Source: a bacterium 210820-DFI.6.37
Lineage (GTDB): Bacteria; Bacillota; Clostridia; Peptostreptococcales; Anaerovoracaceae
Length of the DNA stretch: 64,000 nt
Reading direction: 5' to 3'
Assembly: GCA_020558355.1 (NCBI GenBank)
Contig: JAJCKG010000002.1
Span: 186,001-250,000 of the forward strand
Shown here: piece by piece, positions 41,324 to 51,297 of the stretch
Numbering within the stretch: position 1 is the first letter of the stretch
How the letters are laid out: the number at the start of each line of letters is the position of its first letter
Made by a program: the position numbers and the translations under genes
The notes under the pieces: model-generated
Databases searched by the model: none
What the model saw: the letters and a program-made list of their open reading frames with translations, nothing else
Told to the model about the DNA's origin: nothing

Positions 41324-42598
41324 ATGGCATATATTAAAAGAGCCGCGGAGGCTACGGTTGCGAGGATTTCCAAAATGTTCCCTGTGTTGCTGGTAACTGG
41401 CCCCCGGCAGGTTGGAAAAACAACTCTGTTGCAAAGACTGGCGGAAATAGAGCGGGACACAGGGATAGAGCGAAAATATGTAACGCTGGACGATCCGGAT
41501 GTAAGATATTTGGCAAAACATGATCCTGCGCTATTTCTGCAAAGATACTCCCCACCAGTGATGATTGATGAAATCCAGTACGCGACAGAACTGTTGCCCT
41601 ATATCAAAATGAGTGTGGACCATACTAAAAGAAAAGGCGATTTTTGGATTACTGGGTCACAGGCCTTTCGTTTGATGAAAAATGTAAGCGAAAGCCTTGC
41701 GGGACGGGTTGGCATTGTGAATTTATTAGGATTGTCAGACGCGGAAATTTATCAGGAACCAAGCCAACCATTCCAAACGGATTCGGAATGGCTGATGAAT
41801 CGTTTGTCTGAAAGAACACAAAAAGGCTTAAACGAGATTTATAGCAGAATTTTTAAAGGCTCTATGCCGGAGCTTTACGCGGATAGAAATGTGGATTGGG
41901 AAACGTATTACCGCTCTTATGTAGATACCTACCTGCAAAGGGATATTCGCAATCTTGTACAGGTTGCCGATGAAATGCAGTTTTACAATTTTATGACGAT
42001 TGTGGCTGCGCATACCGCAAAGCCTGTTGTTTATCAGGAACTGGCAACTGCCGCTGGCATTTCCGCGCCAACAGCGAAAAAATGGCTTTCTATTCTGATA
42101 TCCTCACATATTATTGCCCTTGTACAGCCATACCATAATAACGTGCTGAAACGAGTTGTTAAAATGCCCTTGCTGCACTTTTTAGATACCGGCCTGGCGG
42201 CGTATCTCTTAAAATGGGGAAATCCTGAAGCGTTGGAAAGGGGCGCGATGTCCGGGGCGTTCTTTGAGAGTTATGTGTTTTCAGAAATCTATAAAAGCTA
42301 TTTGAACGCGGGAAAAGAACCTCCTATCTTCTATTACAGAGATAAAGATCAAAAGGAAATCGATTTGCTTCTTTATCAAAACGGCGAGCTTTCCCCCATC
42401 GAAATAAAAAAAGCGGCGTCCCCCGGCAAAGCGGCAATTAAGAATTTTAATGTCTTAGAGCCTGTAACTCGAGAAGAAGCTTTCGAGGGCTTGAGCGCTC
42501 TAAAAGTAAAGATAGGGGCAGGAAGTGTGATATGTATGGCAAATGACCTGTTGCCTGTGGATGAAAAAAACTGGTATGTACCAGTTTGGTTAATTTAG
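41324..42598 (+). CDS. AAA_14/DUF4143 family ATPase
   Basis: A 424-residue protein with an N-terminal P-loop domain (Walker A TGPRQVGKTT near residue 25, Walker B PVMIDEIQYA near 78, sensor WITGSQAF near 107) and a C-terminal DUF4143 region with a nuclease-like end (FFESYVFSEIYKS, then YYRDKDQKEIDLLL and IEIKKA). These genes are common, mobile and multicopy in anaerobes; no member has a firm function, though a role in defence or DNA metabolism is often suggested. It has its own promoter and terminator, so it is a self-contained cassette between glnN and argC. Confidence 0.87.
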   Translation: MAYIKRAAEATVARISKMFPVLLVTGPRQVGKTTLLQRLAEIERDTGIERKYVTLDDPDVRYLAKHDPALFLQRYSPPVMIDEIQYATELLPYIKMSVDHTKRKGDFWITGSQAFRLMKNVSESLAGRVGIVNLLGLSDAEIYQEPSQPFQTDSEWLMNRLSERTQKGLNEIYSRIFKGSMPELYADRNVDWETYYRSYVDTYLQRDIRNLVQVADEMQFYNFMTIVAAHTAKPVVYQELATAAGISAPTAKKWLSILISSHIIALVQPYHNNVLKRVVKMPLLHFLDTGLAAYLLKWGNPEALERGAMSGAFFESYVFSEIYKSYLNAGKEPPIFYYRDKDQKEIDLLLYQNGELSPIEIKKAASPGKAAIKNFNVLEPVTREEAFEGLSALKVKIGAGSVICMANDLLPVDEKNWYVPVWLI

Positions 42599-42602
42599 TA
42601 TG

Positions 42603-42628
42603 AAAAAAGCGAGTAATCGCTTTTTTTT
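42603..42628 (+). terminator. Terminator of the AAA/DUF4143 gene
   Basis: AAAAAAGCGA-gtaa-TCGCTTTTTTTT (42603-42628), a compact hairpin ending in a long T run right after the stop codon. Confidence 0.9.
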
Positions 42629-42666
42629 AATGTGGGAATAATTTTCAATAAATTTCCACATAAAGA

Positions 42667-42738
42667 CGAATAAATATGCAACTCAAATAATAAAAATTAT
42701 AAAAAGCTATTGCTTTTTCCAGCTGAAAGAGGTATGAT
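42667..42738 (+). promoter_or_regulatory. Promoter and possible ARG box of argCJBD
   Basis: TTGCTT (42710-42715), 17 bases, TATGAT (42733-42738). Upstream, CGAATAAATATGCA (42667-42680) fits the arginine-repressor box TGAAT-N4-ATTCA with two mismatches. Arginine repression would be expected; no argR gene is in the window. Confidence 0.5.
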
Positions 42739-42819
42739 AGGATGTATATTTTTTATTGAGCAGGAATAAAACTGCATCCGTGATAGAAGGAAGGACATAC
42801 AAGCAAGGAGAGGACGCAA

Positions 42820-43776
42820 ATGACATCGACTTATAAGATTTTTATTGACGGCGGCGAAGGGACTACCGGTCTGAAGATTCATCAGCGGTTTGCCGGACGC
42901 GGGGACCTGGAGCTTTTACATATTGACGAAGAAAAACGAAAAGACCCAAAGGAGCGAAAGAGGCTGATAAACCAGTCGGACATTACTTTCCTGTGTCTGC
43001 CGGACGGGGCGGCAAGGGAGGCTGTGTCTTTGGTGGATCCGGATAATGACCATACAAAGATCATCGACGCTTCCACGGCGCATAGAACAAATCCGGACTG
43101 GGCTTACGGCTTTCCGGAGCTGTCCCGGGAGCACCGGGAAAAAATCAGGACCTCAAACCGTGTGGCTGTACCGGGATGTTACGCCAGCGGCTTTATATCC
43201 TGTGTGTACCCCCTGGTCAGATCCGGGGCGCTTCCAACGGATTATCCGGTCACCTGCCACGGCGTTTCCGGCTACAGCGGAGCGGGAAAAAAGATGATTG
43301 CGGTAATGGAGGGGGACAAGCCGGAGGAATGTTACTCCCCAAGGCAGTACGCCCTGGGACAGAGTCACAAGCATCTGCCGGAAATGCGGCAAATCTGCGG
43401 TTTGGACTACAAGCCAGCTTTTAATCCCATTGTGGATGATTATTACAGCGGTATGGTGGTTTCCGTGCCGCTTCATACCAGATGCCTTCGCGGCGTACAT
43501 GGACCGGAGGACATTCACCGGATTATGCGCACCCATTATGGAGATCAGACTTTCGTGAAAGTTATGGAGCTGGGCGGAAGCGAAACGCTGCCAGACGGAT
43601 TTCTGGCCGCGAATACACTTGCGGGTACAAATATGATGCAGATTTTTGTCTGCGGAAACGAAGAGCGGATCCTGATCGCGTCCAGATTTGACAATCTGGG
43701 CAAAGGCGCTTCCGGCGCGGCGGTTCAGTGCATGAATATTATGATGGGAATCGATGAAACAACAGGATTATTATAG
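42820..43776 (+). CDS. argC: N-acetyl-gamma-glutamyl-phosphate reductase
   Basis: A 318-residue NADPH-dependent enzyme for the third step of arginine synthesis. IDGGEGTTGLKIHQRF is the nucleotide-binding opening and VAVPGCYASGF holds the catalytic cysteine near residue 117. The short length and GEGTTG variant (in place of GASGYTG) mark the type 2 ArgC family. AAGGAGAGG precedes the ATG. It heads argC-argJ-argB-argD. Confidence 0.95.
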   Translation: MTSTYKIFIDGGEGTTGLKIHQRFAGRGDLELLHIDEEKRKDPKERKRLINQSDITFLCLPDGAAREAVSLVDPDNDHTKIIDASTAHRTNPDWAYGFPELSREHREKIRTSNRVAVPGCYASGFISCVYPLVRSGALPTDYPVTCHGVSGYSGAGKKMIAVMEGDKPEECYSPRQYALGQSHKHLPEMRQICGLDYKPAFNPIVDDYYSGMVVSVPLHTRCLRGVHGPEDIHRIMRTHYGDQTFVKVMELGGSETLPDGFLAANTLAGTNMMQIFVCGNEERILIASRFDNLGKGASGAAVQCMNIMMGIDETTGLL

Positions 43777-43805
43777 ATAAAGGCGTTTTGAGGAAGGAGA
43801 AAATC

Positions 43806-45023
43806 ATGAACTACATCGATGGGGGAGTGTGCGCTCCCAAAGGATTCAAAGCCGCGGGAGTACACTGCGGCATCAGAAGTAAAAAGAAAGAAAAGAAGGA
43901 CCTGGCGCTGATTGTAAGTGATAAATTATGCAGTGCGGCGGCAGTTTATACAACCAATAAAGTGAAAGGCGCGCCCATCGCGGTGACAAAGGAGCATCTG
44001 GCGGACGGAAAGGCCATTGCCATTATCTGCAACAGCGGAAACGCCAACACCTGCGCTCCCGGCGGAGAGGAGATTGCCAGGCAGACCTGCCGCCTTACCG
44101 GGGAGTGTATCGGCGCGGCGGCGGAGGATATTATCGTATGCTCCACAGGTGTGATCGGGGAAACCCTCAGCATGGAGCCTTTTCAGCGGGGCATGGGACC
44201 TCTCGCAGAGGCTCTCAGCTATGACGGGGGAACCATGGCGGCGGAAGCCATTATGACAACGGATACGATTTCCAAGGAGTGTGCTGTAGAATTTCAGCTG
44301 GGAGAAAGTCTCTGCAGGATCGGCGCGATTGCCAAGGGAAGCGGCATGATTCATCCCAACATGGCTACGATGCTTTCTTTTATTACCACAGACGCGGCAA
44401 TTTCCCCGGAAATGCTGCAGAAGGCCCTTTCAGAGGATGTGAAGGATACCTTTAACCAGATCAGTGTAGATGGAGATACTTCTACAAACGATACGGTGGC
44501 TGTTATGGCAAACGGGCTGGCGGGAAATGAAGAGATCGTATCCGACAGTGAGGCCTTTGCTGTTTTCTGCCAGGCCCTGAATATGGTAACGCGAAATCTG
44601 GCCAGAAAGCTGGCTGGTGATGGAGAGGGGGCTTCCAAGCTGATTACCTGTCAGGTGACGGGCGCTCCGGATAAGGAGACGGCCAGAATTCTGTCAAAAT
44701 CCGTTATCAGCTCGGACCTTCTGAAGGCGGCTATGTTTGGCGAAGACGCCAACTGGGGGCGTGTCCTCTGTGCGCTGGGCTATGCCCGGGCGGATTTTGA
44801 CGCCAGTGATATTCAGGTGGAAATGGGATCGAAAAAGGGAAAGATCAGAGTCTGTCAGCATTCGGCCCTGTTTCCTCACAGTGAAGAGGAAGCGGCGGAG
44901 ATTCTGTCAGAGGATGAAATCATCATCTATGTGGATCTGTGCCAGGGAGAGGCTGCTGCCTGCGCGTGGGGCTGTGATCTGACCTATGACTATGTTAAAA
45001 TAAACGGGGATTATCGTTCGTAA
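43806..45023 (+). CDS. argJ: Bifunctional ornithine acetyltransferase/N-acetylglutamate synthase
   Basis: A 405-residue enzyme that recycles the acetyl group from N-acetylornithine to glutamate, so no separate ArgA or ArgE is needed. It self-cleaves before the nucleophilic threonine in [16 protein letters not shown] near residue 183; STGVIGE and [11 protein letters not shown] are also typical. The ATG at 43806 has AAGGAG 6 bases upstream. Confidence 0.96.
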   Translation: MNYIDGGVCAPKGFKAAGVHCGIRSKKKEKKDLALIVSDKLCSAAAVYTTNKVKGAPIAVTKEHLADGKAIAIICNSGNANTCAPGGEEIARQTCRLTGECIGAAAEDIIVCSTGVIGETLSMEPFQRGMGPLAEALSYDGGTMAAEAIMTTDTISKECAVEFQLGESLCRIGAIAKGSGMIHPNMATMLSFITTDAAISPEMLQKALSEDVKDTFNQISVDGDTSTNDTVAVMANGLAGNEEIVSDSEAFAVFCQALNMVTRNLARKLAGDGEGASKLITCQVTGAPDKETARILSKSVISSDLLKAAMFGEDANWGRVLCALGYARADFDASDIQVEMGSKKGKIRVCQHSALFPHSEEEAAEILSEDEIIIYVDLCQGEAAACAWGCDLTYDYVKINGDYRS

Positions 45024-45033
45024 GGAGGAACAA

Positions 45034-45927
45034 GTGGTAAATCAGAAATATTTAGATAAAGCAGAGGTGCTTATTGAGGCGCTTCCTTACATACAGAGGT
45101 TCAACAGAAAGATTATTGTTATAAAATATGGCGGAAGTGCCATGCTGGATGAAGATTTAAAGAAAAAAGTCATCGAAGATGTGGTATTATTAAAGTTAGT
45201 AGGGTTCAAACCGATTATTGTCCACGGCGGCGGAAAAGAAATCAGCCGCTGGGTTGGAAAGGTGGGAATGGAACCCCGCTTTGTCGGCGGCCTTCGTGTG
45301 ACGGACAGGGATACCATGGAGCTGGCGGAAATGGTTCTTGGAAAAGTAAACAAAGAACTGGTGACCTTAGTACAGTCGCTGGGTGTGAAAGCTGTAGGGA
45401 TCAGCGGTAAAGACGGCGGTCTTCTTCAGGTGACAAAAAAAATGGCGCCGGGGGGAGAGGATATTGGCTTTGTCGGGGAAGTAAAGGAAGTGAATCCGAA
45501 AGTTCTGTACGATCTGCTGGAAAAAGATTTTCTTCCTATCGTTTTTCCTGTGGGAATAGATGATAACTTTTGCGGCTATAACATCAACGCGGATGACGCG
45601 GCCTGCGCTATCGCAAAGGCAGTCAACGCGGAGAAGCTGGCTTTCCTTACGGATATTGACGGAGTTTACAAGGATCCCCAAAAACCGGAGACACTGATCG
45701 CGGAGCTGTATGTAGATGAGGCGGAACAGCTGATTCGGGACGGATACATCGGAGGCGGGATGCTTCCAAAGCTGAACAACTGCATCGACGCTATACGCCA
45801 CGGTGTTTCCAGAGTGCATATTCTGGACGGGCGTATTCCTCACAGTGTTCTTCTGGAAATCTTTACAGACAAGGGCGCCGGGACGGCAATTTTATGTGAA
45901 AGAGAGATGAGGTACTACAATGAATAA
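45034..45927 (+). CDS. argB: Acetylglutamate kinase
   Basis: A 297-residue amino-acid kinase that phosphorylates N-acetylglutamate. The sequence [11 protein letters not shown] near residue 28, VHGGGKEIS near 67 and the C-terminal GGMLPKL are diagnostic. An N-terminal helix like that of the arginine-inhibited, hexameric enzymes is present ([15 protein letters not shown]). The start is GTG at 45034, after AAGGAGG. It overlaps argD by 8 bases. Confidence 0.96.
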   Translation: MVNQKYLDKAEVLIEALPYIQRFNRKIIVIKYGGSAMLDEDLKKKVIEDVVLLKLVGFKPIIVHGGGKEISRWVGKVGMEPRFVGGLRVTDRDTMELAEMVLGKVNKELVTLVQSLGVKAVGISGKDGGLLQVTKKMAPGGEDIGFVGEVKEVNPKVLYDLLEKDFLPIVFPVGIDDNFCGYNINADDAACAIAKAVNAEKLAFLTDIDGVYKDPQKPETLIAELYVDEAEQLIRDGYIGGGMLPKLNNCIDAIRHGVSRVHILDGRIPHSVLLEIFTDKGAGTAILCEREMRYYNE

Positions 45928-47089
45928 GCAGGATATAAAAAAGCTGGATCAGGAAAAGATCATAGGCACCTACGGACGGTATGATATGGCGGCAGACAGC
46001 GGAAAAGGCGCTGTCTGTACAGATACGGACGGAAAAGAATATATCGACTTTACCGCGGGGATCGGGGTTAATTCTCTGGGCTTTTGCGATGACGGATGGG
46101 TGAAGGCTGTGACAGCGCAGCTGAAAAAGCTGCAGCACGTTTCCAATCTGTTTTATACGGAGCCTCAGGTAAGGGTCGCGGATATTCTGACTGAGAGAAC
46201 CGGAATGAAGAAGGCGTTTTTCTCCAATTCGGGGGCGGAGGCCAATGAGGTGGCCATCAAGACAGCCAGAAAGTACAGCAACAATAAATATGGCAATGAC
46301 ATTAACTGGATCCTGACGTTGGAAAATTCCTTCCATGGAAGAACGATGGCGACCATTACCGCTACGGGACAGGATCATTATCATAAGGACTTTTATCCTT
46401 TTATGGGTCACTTTTCATACTGCAAACCGGATGATATCGAGGATCTGGAGAAAAAAGTGACAGACAAGACCTGCGCGGTCATGCTGGAAATCGTGCAGGG
46501 GGAAGGCGGCGTTGTAAACCTTCAAAAGGATTTTGTCAAGGCGGTAGAAGACCTGTGCCATCGCAAGGATATGGTCTTTATCGTAGATGAGGTACAGACC
46601 GGTATCGGAAGAACCGGAAAGCTCTTTGCCTATGAATATTTTGATGTAAAGCCGGATATCGTTACCTTTGCGAAGGGAATCGGCGGCGGGCTGCCTATTG
46701 GCGGGGCTCTGTTCAGCGAAAAGGTGTGCGATGTGCTGAAGCCGGGAAATCATGGGACAACTTATGGCGGAAATCCGGTGGCCTGCGCGGGAGCGCTGGA
46801 AGTGCTGAAACGCCTGGATGACGATTTCCTCAGGGAAGTAGAAGAAAAAGGCGCTTACATGAAGGAAAAGCTTTCCGCCATTCCGGAGGTGGCGTCTGTG
46901 TCAGGAATGGGTCTGATGCTTGGTGTCGAGCTGAAGGAAAAAAAGGCAAAAGATGTAGTGGCAAAAGCCCTGAGCAATGGCTTGATGGCGCTTACAGCCA
47001 AGGAAAAAATCAGGCTTCTTCCGCCTCTTACCATTACATATGATGAGATCAACAGGGGTCTAAAAATCTTGGAAGATGTCTTAAAATAG
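45920..47089 (+). CDS. argD: Acetylornithine aminotransferase
   Basis: A 389-residue PLP enzyme, class III, that converts N-acetylglutamate semialdehyde to N-acetylornithine. [19 protein letters not shown] near residue 98, [13 protein letters not shown] near 218 and the lysine in [14 protein letters not shown] near 252 are diagnostic. Fourth and last gene of the arg cluster; argF, argG and argH are not in the window. Confidence 0.94.
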   Translation: MNKQDIKKLDQEKIIGTYGRYDMAADSGKGAVCTDTDGKEYIDFTAGIGVNSLGFCDDGWVKAVTAQLKKLQHVSNLFYTEPQVRVADILTERTGMKKAFFSNSGAEANEVAIKTARKYSNNKYGNDINWILTLENSFHGRTMATITATGQDHYHKDFYPFMGHFSYCKPDDIEDLEKKVTDKTCAVMLEIVQGEGGVVNLQKDFVKAVEDLCHRKDMVFIVDEVQTGIGRTGKLFAYEYFDVKPDIVTFAKGIGGGLPIGGALFSEKVCDVLKPGNHGTTYGGNPVACAGALEVLKRLDDDFLREVEEKGAYMKEKLSAIPEVASVSGMGLMLGVELKEKKAKDVVAKALSNGLMALTAKEKIRLLPPLTITYDEINRGLKILEDVLK

Positions 47090-47194
47090 TTTGGCCGCTT
47101 ACAGAATAAAATGACCGCGCGGTGAGCATAAATAAGGTATACGGAAAAGCAGTCTGTGCTTAAGGGGAGCAAAGAGGATGCGAGGACCTTATTT

Positions 47195-47965
47195 ATGGCT
47201 AACAAGGTTGAAATTTGTGGCGTTAACACAGCGAAGCTGCCCCGCTACAAAGACAAAGAGATGATGGAAATGATCGAAAAGGTCAAGGCTGGAGATGAAG
47301 AGGTAAGGGAAGAGTTTATAAAAGGAAATCTGCGTCTTGTACTCTCTGTGATCCAGAGATTCAATAACCGGGGAGAAAACCCGGACGATCTGTTTCAGGT
47401 CGGCTGTATCGGTCTGATCAAGGCGCTGGATAATTTTGATACATCGCATGGTGTAAAGTTCAGCACTTACGCGGTGCCTATGATCATTGGAGAAGTGAGA
47501 CGGTACTTGCGGGATAATAACAGTATTCGGGTATCCCGTTCACTTCGGGATACTGCTTACAAGGCTCTGCAGGCCAAGGAAAAGCTTGCGAGGGAGCTGC
47601 TGCGGGAGCCGGATGTCGCGGAAATCGCCAAAGAGCTGGAGATGAAGCGGGAGGATGTGGTGCTGGCTCTGGATTCGATCCAGGACCCGATATCCCTCTT
47701 TGAACCGGTATTCCATGATAACGGAGACGCGGTCTATGTGATGGACCAGGTTAAAGATATGAAGAATACCGACGCCAAGTGGATCGAAAACATTTCTCTT
47801 TCCGAGGCGATGAAAAAGCTGTCGCCCAGGGAGCGGAATATTCTGACCATGCGGTTTTTCGAAGGAAAGACCCAGATGGAAGTGGCGGCGGAGATTTCCA
47901 TCAGCCAGGCCCAGGTGTCCCGGCTGGAAAAAAACGCGCTAAAGTATATGCGAAAATATGTGTGA
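47195..47965 (+). CDS. sigG: Sporulation sigma factor sigma-G
   Basis: A 256-residue late forespore sigma factor. The opening MANKVEICGVNTAKLP is diagnostic of SigG, followed by RLVLSVIQRFNNRGENPDDLFQ, RVSRSLRD and the region 4 HTH (EISISQAQVSRLEK). I start it at ATG 47195, seven residues into a family-typical beginning; the frame from 47156 adds unrelated residues. In Bacillus sigG follows sigE directly; here it lies 10 kb away. I could not place a convincing sigma-F promoter. Confidence 0.95.
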   Translation: MANKVEICGVNTAKLPRYKDKEMMEMIEKVKAGDEEVREEFIKGNLRLVLSVIQRFNNRGENPDDLFQVGCIGLIKALDNFDTSHGVKFSTYAVPMIIGEVRRYLRDNNSIRVSRSLRDTAYKALQAKEKLARELLREPDVAEIAKELEMKREDVVLALDSIQDPISLFEPVFHDNGDAVYVMDQVKDMKNTDAKWIENISLSEAMKKLSPRERNILTMRFFEGKTQMEVAAEISISQAQVSRLEKNALKYMRKYV

Positions 47966-48002
47966 CGGGAAAGCTTGGCTCCGGTAGTTTGCCTGCGCTG
48001 AT

Positions 48003-48063
48003 CCCAAAAACGTGTAATTTTTTTAGAATTGCGAAGACCTATGAACCCAAAAAACGTGTAAAA
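48003..48063 (+). repeat. Tandem CCCAAAA-CGTGTAA motifs after sigG
   Basis: CCCAAAAACGTGTAA (48003-48017) and CCCAAAAAACGTGTAAAA (48046-48063) repeat 43 bases apart. The same motif occurs at 7326-7346. Confidence 0.5.
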
Positions 48064-48096
48064 AAGCTATGAAAGCTGCGATTTTACACGTTTTTT
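48049..48096 (+). terminator. Strong hairpin/terminator downstream of sigG
   Basis: AAAAAACGTGTAAAA (48049-48063) pairs with TTTTACACGTTTTTT (48082-48096) around an 18-base loop, ending in a T run. The 3' arm directly abuts repeat copy C. Confidence 0.8.
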
Positions 48097-48160
48097 ATTA
48101 TGTAGGAAATATCAACAAAGTCTACCGCTGAACATAAATCGGCGAAGCCGACTTTGTTCT
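48092..48160. repeat. Two-hairpin intergenic element, copy C (truncated first hairpin)
   Basis: TTTTTTATTATGTAGGAAATATC is shared with copy A, but the 23 bases that complete hairpin 1 there are missing, as if deleted between two ATATC repeats. Hairpin 2, AACAAAGTC (48114-48122) with GACTTTGTT (48150-48158), is kept and differs from copy A by one base in 46. Confidence 0.75.
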
Positions 48161-48219
48161 GATTTCAGAAATATCGTTTCAACTCAGCGTCCTGCAAGGA
48201 CAGCCAAAAAGCCGCCACC

Positions 48220-48738
48220 TTATTCGGCTTTGTTATAAGAAACCCGTTCCTCAAACGCTTTTCTTGTGTTCTGAGTCACTTCTTTTACCGGAATTCCCAC
48301 TGGCAGGATCGTTCTTACTGTTTTATTTTCCGGCAGGCCGAGGATTTCTTTAATCTTTTCAAAGTTTCCATCGGACTTGGTGTCGCCGTCCATCCATACA
48401 GAGGCGTATCCCATGGCGGTAATGGCAAGGAGCAATGTTTCTGTGGCGGACGCGTAATCCTCGATCTCAAAGCAGAGTCCGTCAGCTTCCACATGTTCCG
48501 ATACAACAACTAGAATTACCGGAGCTGTTTTTGTCGCGTCGGAAGGCATCAGCTCCGCAATCTGGCCGCGAAGCTTTGGATCGGTTACTACTACAAAGCT
48601 GGTGGTCTGAAGGTTATAGCCGGAAGGCGCCTTGATGCCCGCGTCCAGCATTTTACGGATATCCTCATCCGGGATCGCTTTTTCTTCGAACTGGTTACGA
48701 TAACTTCCGCGTTTTTTTACTACTTCAAAAAAATCCAT
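48220..48738 (-). CDS. Nitroreductase-family protein
   Basis: A 172-residue flavin-dependent oxidoreductase-like protein. The FMN-binding opening VKKRGSYRNQFEEKAIPDEDI, followed by LDAGIKAPSGYNLQTTSFVVV, and GLPENKTVRTILPVGIP near the C-terminus are family features. It is somewhat short, as in the single-domain subgroup. It is divergent from a MocR-type regulator with a shared control region, so the regulator may act on it. The substrate is unknown. Confidence 0.85.
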   Translation of the reverse strand: MDFFEVVKKRGSYRNQFEEKAIPDEDIRKMLDAGIKAPSGYNLQTTSFVVVTDPKLRGQIAELMPSDATKTAPVILVVVSEHVEADGLCFEIEDYASATETLLLAITAMGYASVWMDGDTKSDGNFEKIKEILGLPENKTVRTILPVGIPVKEVTQNTRKAFEERVSYNKAE

Positions 48739-48774
48739 TTTGTTCCTCCTGTTTTAAATATTTTCACTGCATTC

Positions 48775-48831
48775 TTTCACGTTTTCGCTTATAATGCTAT
48801 TATAACCTTAACCGGTACTTGTAAAAGTGCC
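48775..48831. promoter_or_regulatory. Divergent control region with palindromic site
   Basis: For the MocR gene, TTTCAC (48775-48780), 17 bases, TATTAT (48798-48803). For the nitroreductase gene a minus-strand TATAAT lies at plus 48799-48804. Just downstream is an imperfect palindrome GGTACTT-gtaa-AAGTGCC (48814-48831), a plausible binding site for the MocR protein. Confidence 0.45.
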
Positions 48832-48869
48832 AATTCGTGAACCATTTACCATGCCAGTTGGAGGGAATT

Positions 48870-50294
48870 ATGCTGCTGATTCACCGAGATTCTAAGAAAC
48901 AGATTTATCTTCAGATTTATGAGTATTACCGGGACCAGATCCTGTTTGGCAGGATGGAGGCGGACAGTCCTCTGCCGTCAACAAGACATCTGGCCGGACA
49001 GCTTTCTGTCAGCAGAAATACGGTGGAAACCGCTTATCAGCAGCTTCTTGCCGAGGGATATCTGTACAGCCGGCCGGGCAGCGGATACTTTATCTCACAA
49101 GTAGAGCGTATCGCGCCAGCCGCTCCGAAGGCCGCTTCCCGAAAGGCGGGTCCCGCGGAAGGCCAAGAGAAAACACGGAATACAAAAATCAGCCGCGAAC
49201 CTCAAATTAAATGTAATTTCCAGTACGGGCGCCTGGCGGCGGATTCCTTCCCCGCGAAAACCTGGAAGCGGATCACCAATAAAGTGCTTTTGGATCTGGA
49301 CCCGTCCCGCATTGTGATGTACAGGAACAGCAGCGGAGAGCCGGCCCTGAAAAGGGAAATCGCAAAGTACATATTTGAGTCGAGAAATGTAGACTGCGAG
49401 GAGGATCAGATTGTACTGTGCGCGGGGCTTCTGACGGTAATCAGTATGATCGGACAGATGTTCAGGGAAAAAAGCCGCCGCGTCGCCGTGGAAGAACCGT
49501 CTTACGATATTGTAAGGAACCTCTTTCAGAGCCTGGGTTATACCATCGATCCGATTCCGCTGACCAGCGACGGGCTGGATCTGGAGGTCCTGCGCGAAAG
49601 CGAGGCCCGGCTGATTTACATTACGCCTTCGCACCAGTTTCCATCGGGAAATGTAATGTCGGTCAACAACCGGGTCAAGCTGATCCAGTGGGCAGCGGAG
49701 CGGGACGCGTATATTATCGAGGACGATTATGACAGTGAGTACCGGTATAACAGCAGGCCGCTTCCATCCCTTCAATCCCTGGATAATCAGGAACGGGTCA
49801 TCTATATCAATACCTTTTCCAAGTCGCTTGCTCCGGCCCTTAGGATGGACTACATGGTACTGCCCCATGAGGTAAAGCGGCTGTATGACTCACATTTTAG
49901 CAGCTGCGGCTGTACAGTCCCTCTGGTGGATCAATTGGTCCTTGCGGAATTTATGGCTGGCGGCCACTGGCAGAGACATCTGAGAAGAATCGCGTTGGAG
50001 AACAAGAAAATCCATGACTTTCTGGTGAGCGAAATTCAGCGGCAGCTGGGAAGCGTAGTGGATATCCGGGGCAATAACGCGGGGCTTCATTTCCTCTTGG
50101 AAGCGCGTAATGGAATGGAGGAGAGTGAGCTTATTTCCCTGGCAAAGGAAAACGGGGTCTTAGTCTATCCGGTATCCCAGTACTATTATAAGCCTCCGGC
50201 TGAAAACAATTGTGTTCTCATTGGCTTCGGAGGGCTGGACCCGCAGGTGATTCCGGAAGGCGTGGGCCTGCTGAAAAAGGCCTGGTTCAGGTGA
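48870..50294 (+). CDS. MocR/PdxR-type GntR-aminotransferase transcriptional regulator
   Basis: A 474-residue regulator. An N-terminal GntR winged helix (LPSTRHLAGQLSVSRNTVETAYQQLLAEGYLYSRPGSGYF) is fused to an aminotransferase class I-like domain that binds PLP (TPSHQFPSGNVM, EDDYDSEYRY and the lysine in INTFSKSLAPALRMDYMV). Such regulators respond to PLP or its adducts. I start it at ATG 48870 after TTGGAGGG. The target may be the divergent nitroreductase gene; the palindrome between them supports this. Confidence 0.92.
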   Translation: MLLIHRDSKKQIYLQIYEYYRDQILFGRMEADSPLPSTRHLAGQLSVSRNTVETAYQQLLAEGYLYSRPGSGYFISQVERIAPAAPKAASRKAGPAEGQEKTRNTKISREPQIKCNFQYGRLAADSFPAKTWKRITNKVLLDLDPSRIVMYRNSSGEPALKREIAKYIFESRNVDCEEDQIVLCAGLLTVISMIGQMFREKSRRVAVEEPSYDIVRNLFQSLGYTIDPIPLTSDGLDLEVLRESEARLIYITPSHQFPSGNVMSVNNRVKLIQWAAERDAYIIEDDYDSEYRYNSRPLPSLQSLDNQERVIYINTFSKSLAPALRMDYMVLPHEVKRLYDSHFSSCGCTVPLVDQLVLAEFMAGGHWQRHLRRIALENKKIHDFLVSEIQRQLGSVVDIRGNNAGLHFLLEARNGMEESELISLAKENGVLVYPVSQYYYKPPAENNCVLIGFGGLDPQVIPEGVGLLKKAWFR

Positions 50295-50319
50295 ACCCAG
50301 CGGGACGGCGGCCTTCCCC

Positions 50320-50349
50320 TTGACTTTCAGGGCAGGAAAGGGATATACT
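50320..50349 (+). promoter_or_regulatory. Promoter of the TPR-DUF4037-DUF4125 operon
   Basis: TTGACT (50320-50325), 18 bases, TATACT (50344-50349). Confidence 0.7.
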
Positions 50350-50406
50350 GATAAAAAATTTTCATAGGAAAAAACGGACAGGCTTCAAAGGGGAGGAATG
50401 CGCGAG

Positions 50407-51297
50407 ATGGATGATCGAATCGATTTACAGGAATTTTATAATGGACTGGACCTTATGTTTCAGCGCAAGGACAGCGGCGCTACAGGGAGCTATCTGGAAA
50501 GCTGGCTGCGGACAGCTGAAGAAAAGCAGGACCTTTCCGGCATTGTAGCTGTCTGCAATGAGCTGGGCGGCTTTTGCAGGGTAACAGGACAGATTGACAG
50601 AGCAAAAGAGCTGTACGCCAGAGTCCGCTCCCTTTTAGAAGAAATGGGACTTGCGGCTACACAGCATTACGCGACGGCTCTTATTAATACCGGTGATGTA
50701 CACCTGATGGTAAACGAACTTACTCAGGCTCTGGAGCTGTTCCTTGAAGCGGAAAAGCTGCTGCTAAGCTGCGGACTGGATGGGGATTACCGCATGGCGG
50801 CCTTGTGCAACAATATCAGTATGATCTACAGAGAAAGAGAAGAGTTCGCCAAAGCGCGGCAGGCCCTGGACAAAGCGTTTTGTATTATAAAAGGCCTTCC
50901 GGAGCGCGGCGGCGAGCTTGCTACGACTTATGTGAATCTGGGAGAGCTGCAGGTCCGCCAGGGCCAGCTGGAAAAGGCAAAAGAAAGCTTCCTTTGCGCC
51001 GTAAAGATTTTCGAAGAGGAAACAGGCGGGGCGGACGTTCACTATTCTGCCGCGTGCGCGGGACTTGGGGAGGTCTTTTATCTCAGCGGAGCGTTTCAGG
51101 AGGCGGAACACTATTATGAAAAAGCCCGGGATCTGATCCAGCGGGATTTTGGAAAAACTCCGGCTTATGATATGGTGTGCTCCAATCTGGAAAAGGCCCG
51201 CCAGCGCCTGCGGCAGCCGGCGGATCCAGGCGAGGCCCCTGTCAAACCGGAAAGCGGGCAGCAAAACAACAGGAGAAAAGGAGCGGGGGAGCAATGA
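50407..51297 (+). CDS. Tetratricopeptide-repeat protein of a DUF4037/DUF4125 operon
   Basis: A 296-residue soluble helical protein made of about six TPR units (for example AKELYARVRSLLEEMG, ALELFLEAEKLLLSCG, AKESFLCAVKIFEEETGG, AEHYYEKARDL). The C-terminal 35 residues are polar and disordered-looking. I prefer the ATG at 50407 because GGGGAGG ends 10 bases before it; the ATG at 50398 is too close to that site. Its stop overlaps the next start (ATGA), so translation is coupled. It probably serves as a scaffold for the two partner proteins. Confidence 0.82.
   Translation: MDDRIDLQEFYNGLDLMFQRKDSGATGSYLESWLRTAEEKQDLSGIVAVCNELGGFCRVTGQIDRAKELYARVRSLLEEMGLAATQHYATALINTGDVHLMVNELTQALELFLEAEKLLLSCGLDGDYRMAALCNNISMIYREREEFAKARQALDKAFCIIKGLPERGGELATTYVNLGELQVRQGQLEKAKESFLCAVKIFEEETGGADVHYSAACAGLGEVFYLSGAFQEAEHYYEKARDLIQRDFGKTPAYDMVCSNLEKARQRLRQPADPGEAPVKPESGQQNNRRKGAGEQ

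Noticed and set aside
47126..47174. Possible sigma-F promoter in front of sigG (GCATA or GTATA with GGAAAAGCAGT or GGGGAGCAAAG)
   Set aside because: Spacings of 12 or 22 bases do not fit the 15-16 expected, and the -10 matches are incomplete.
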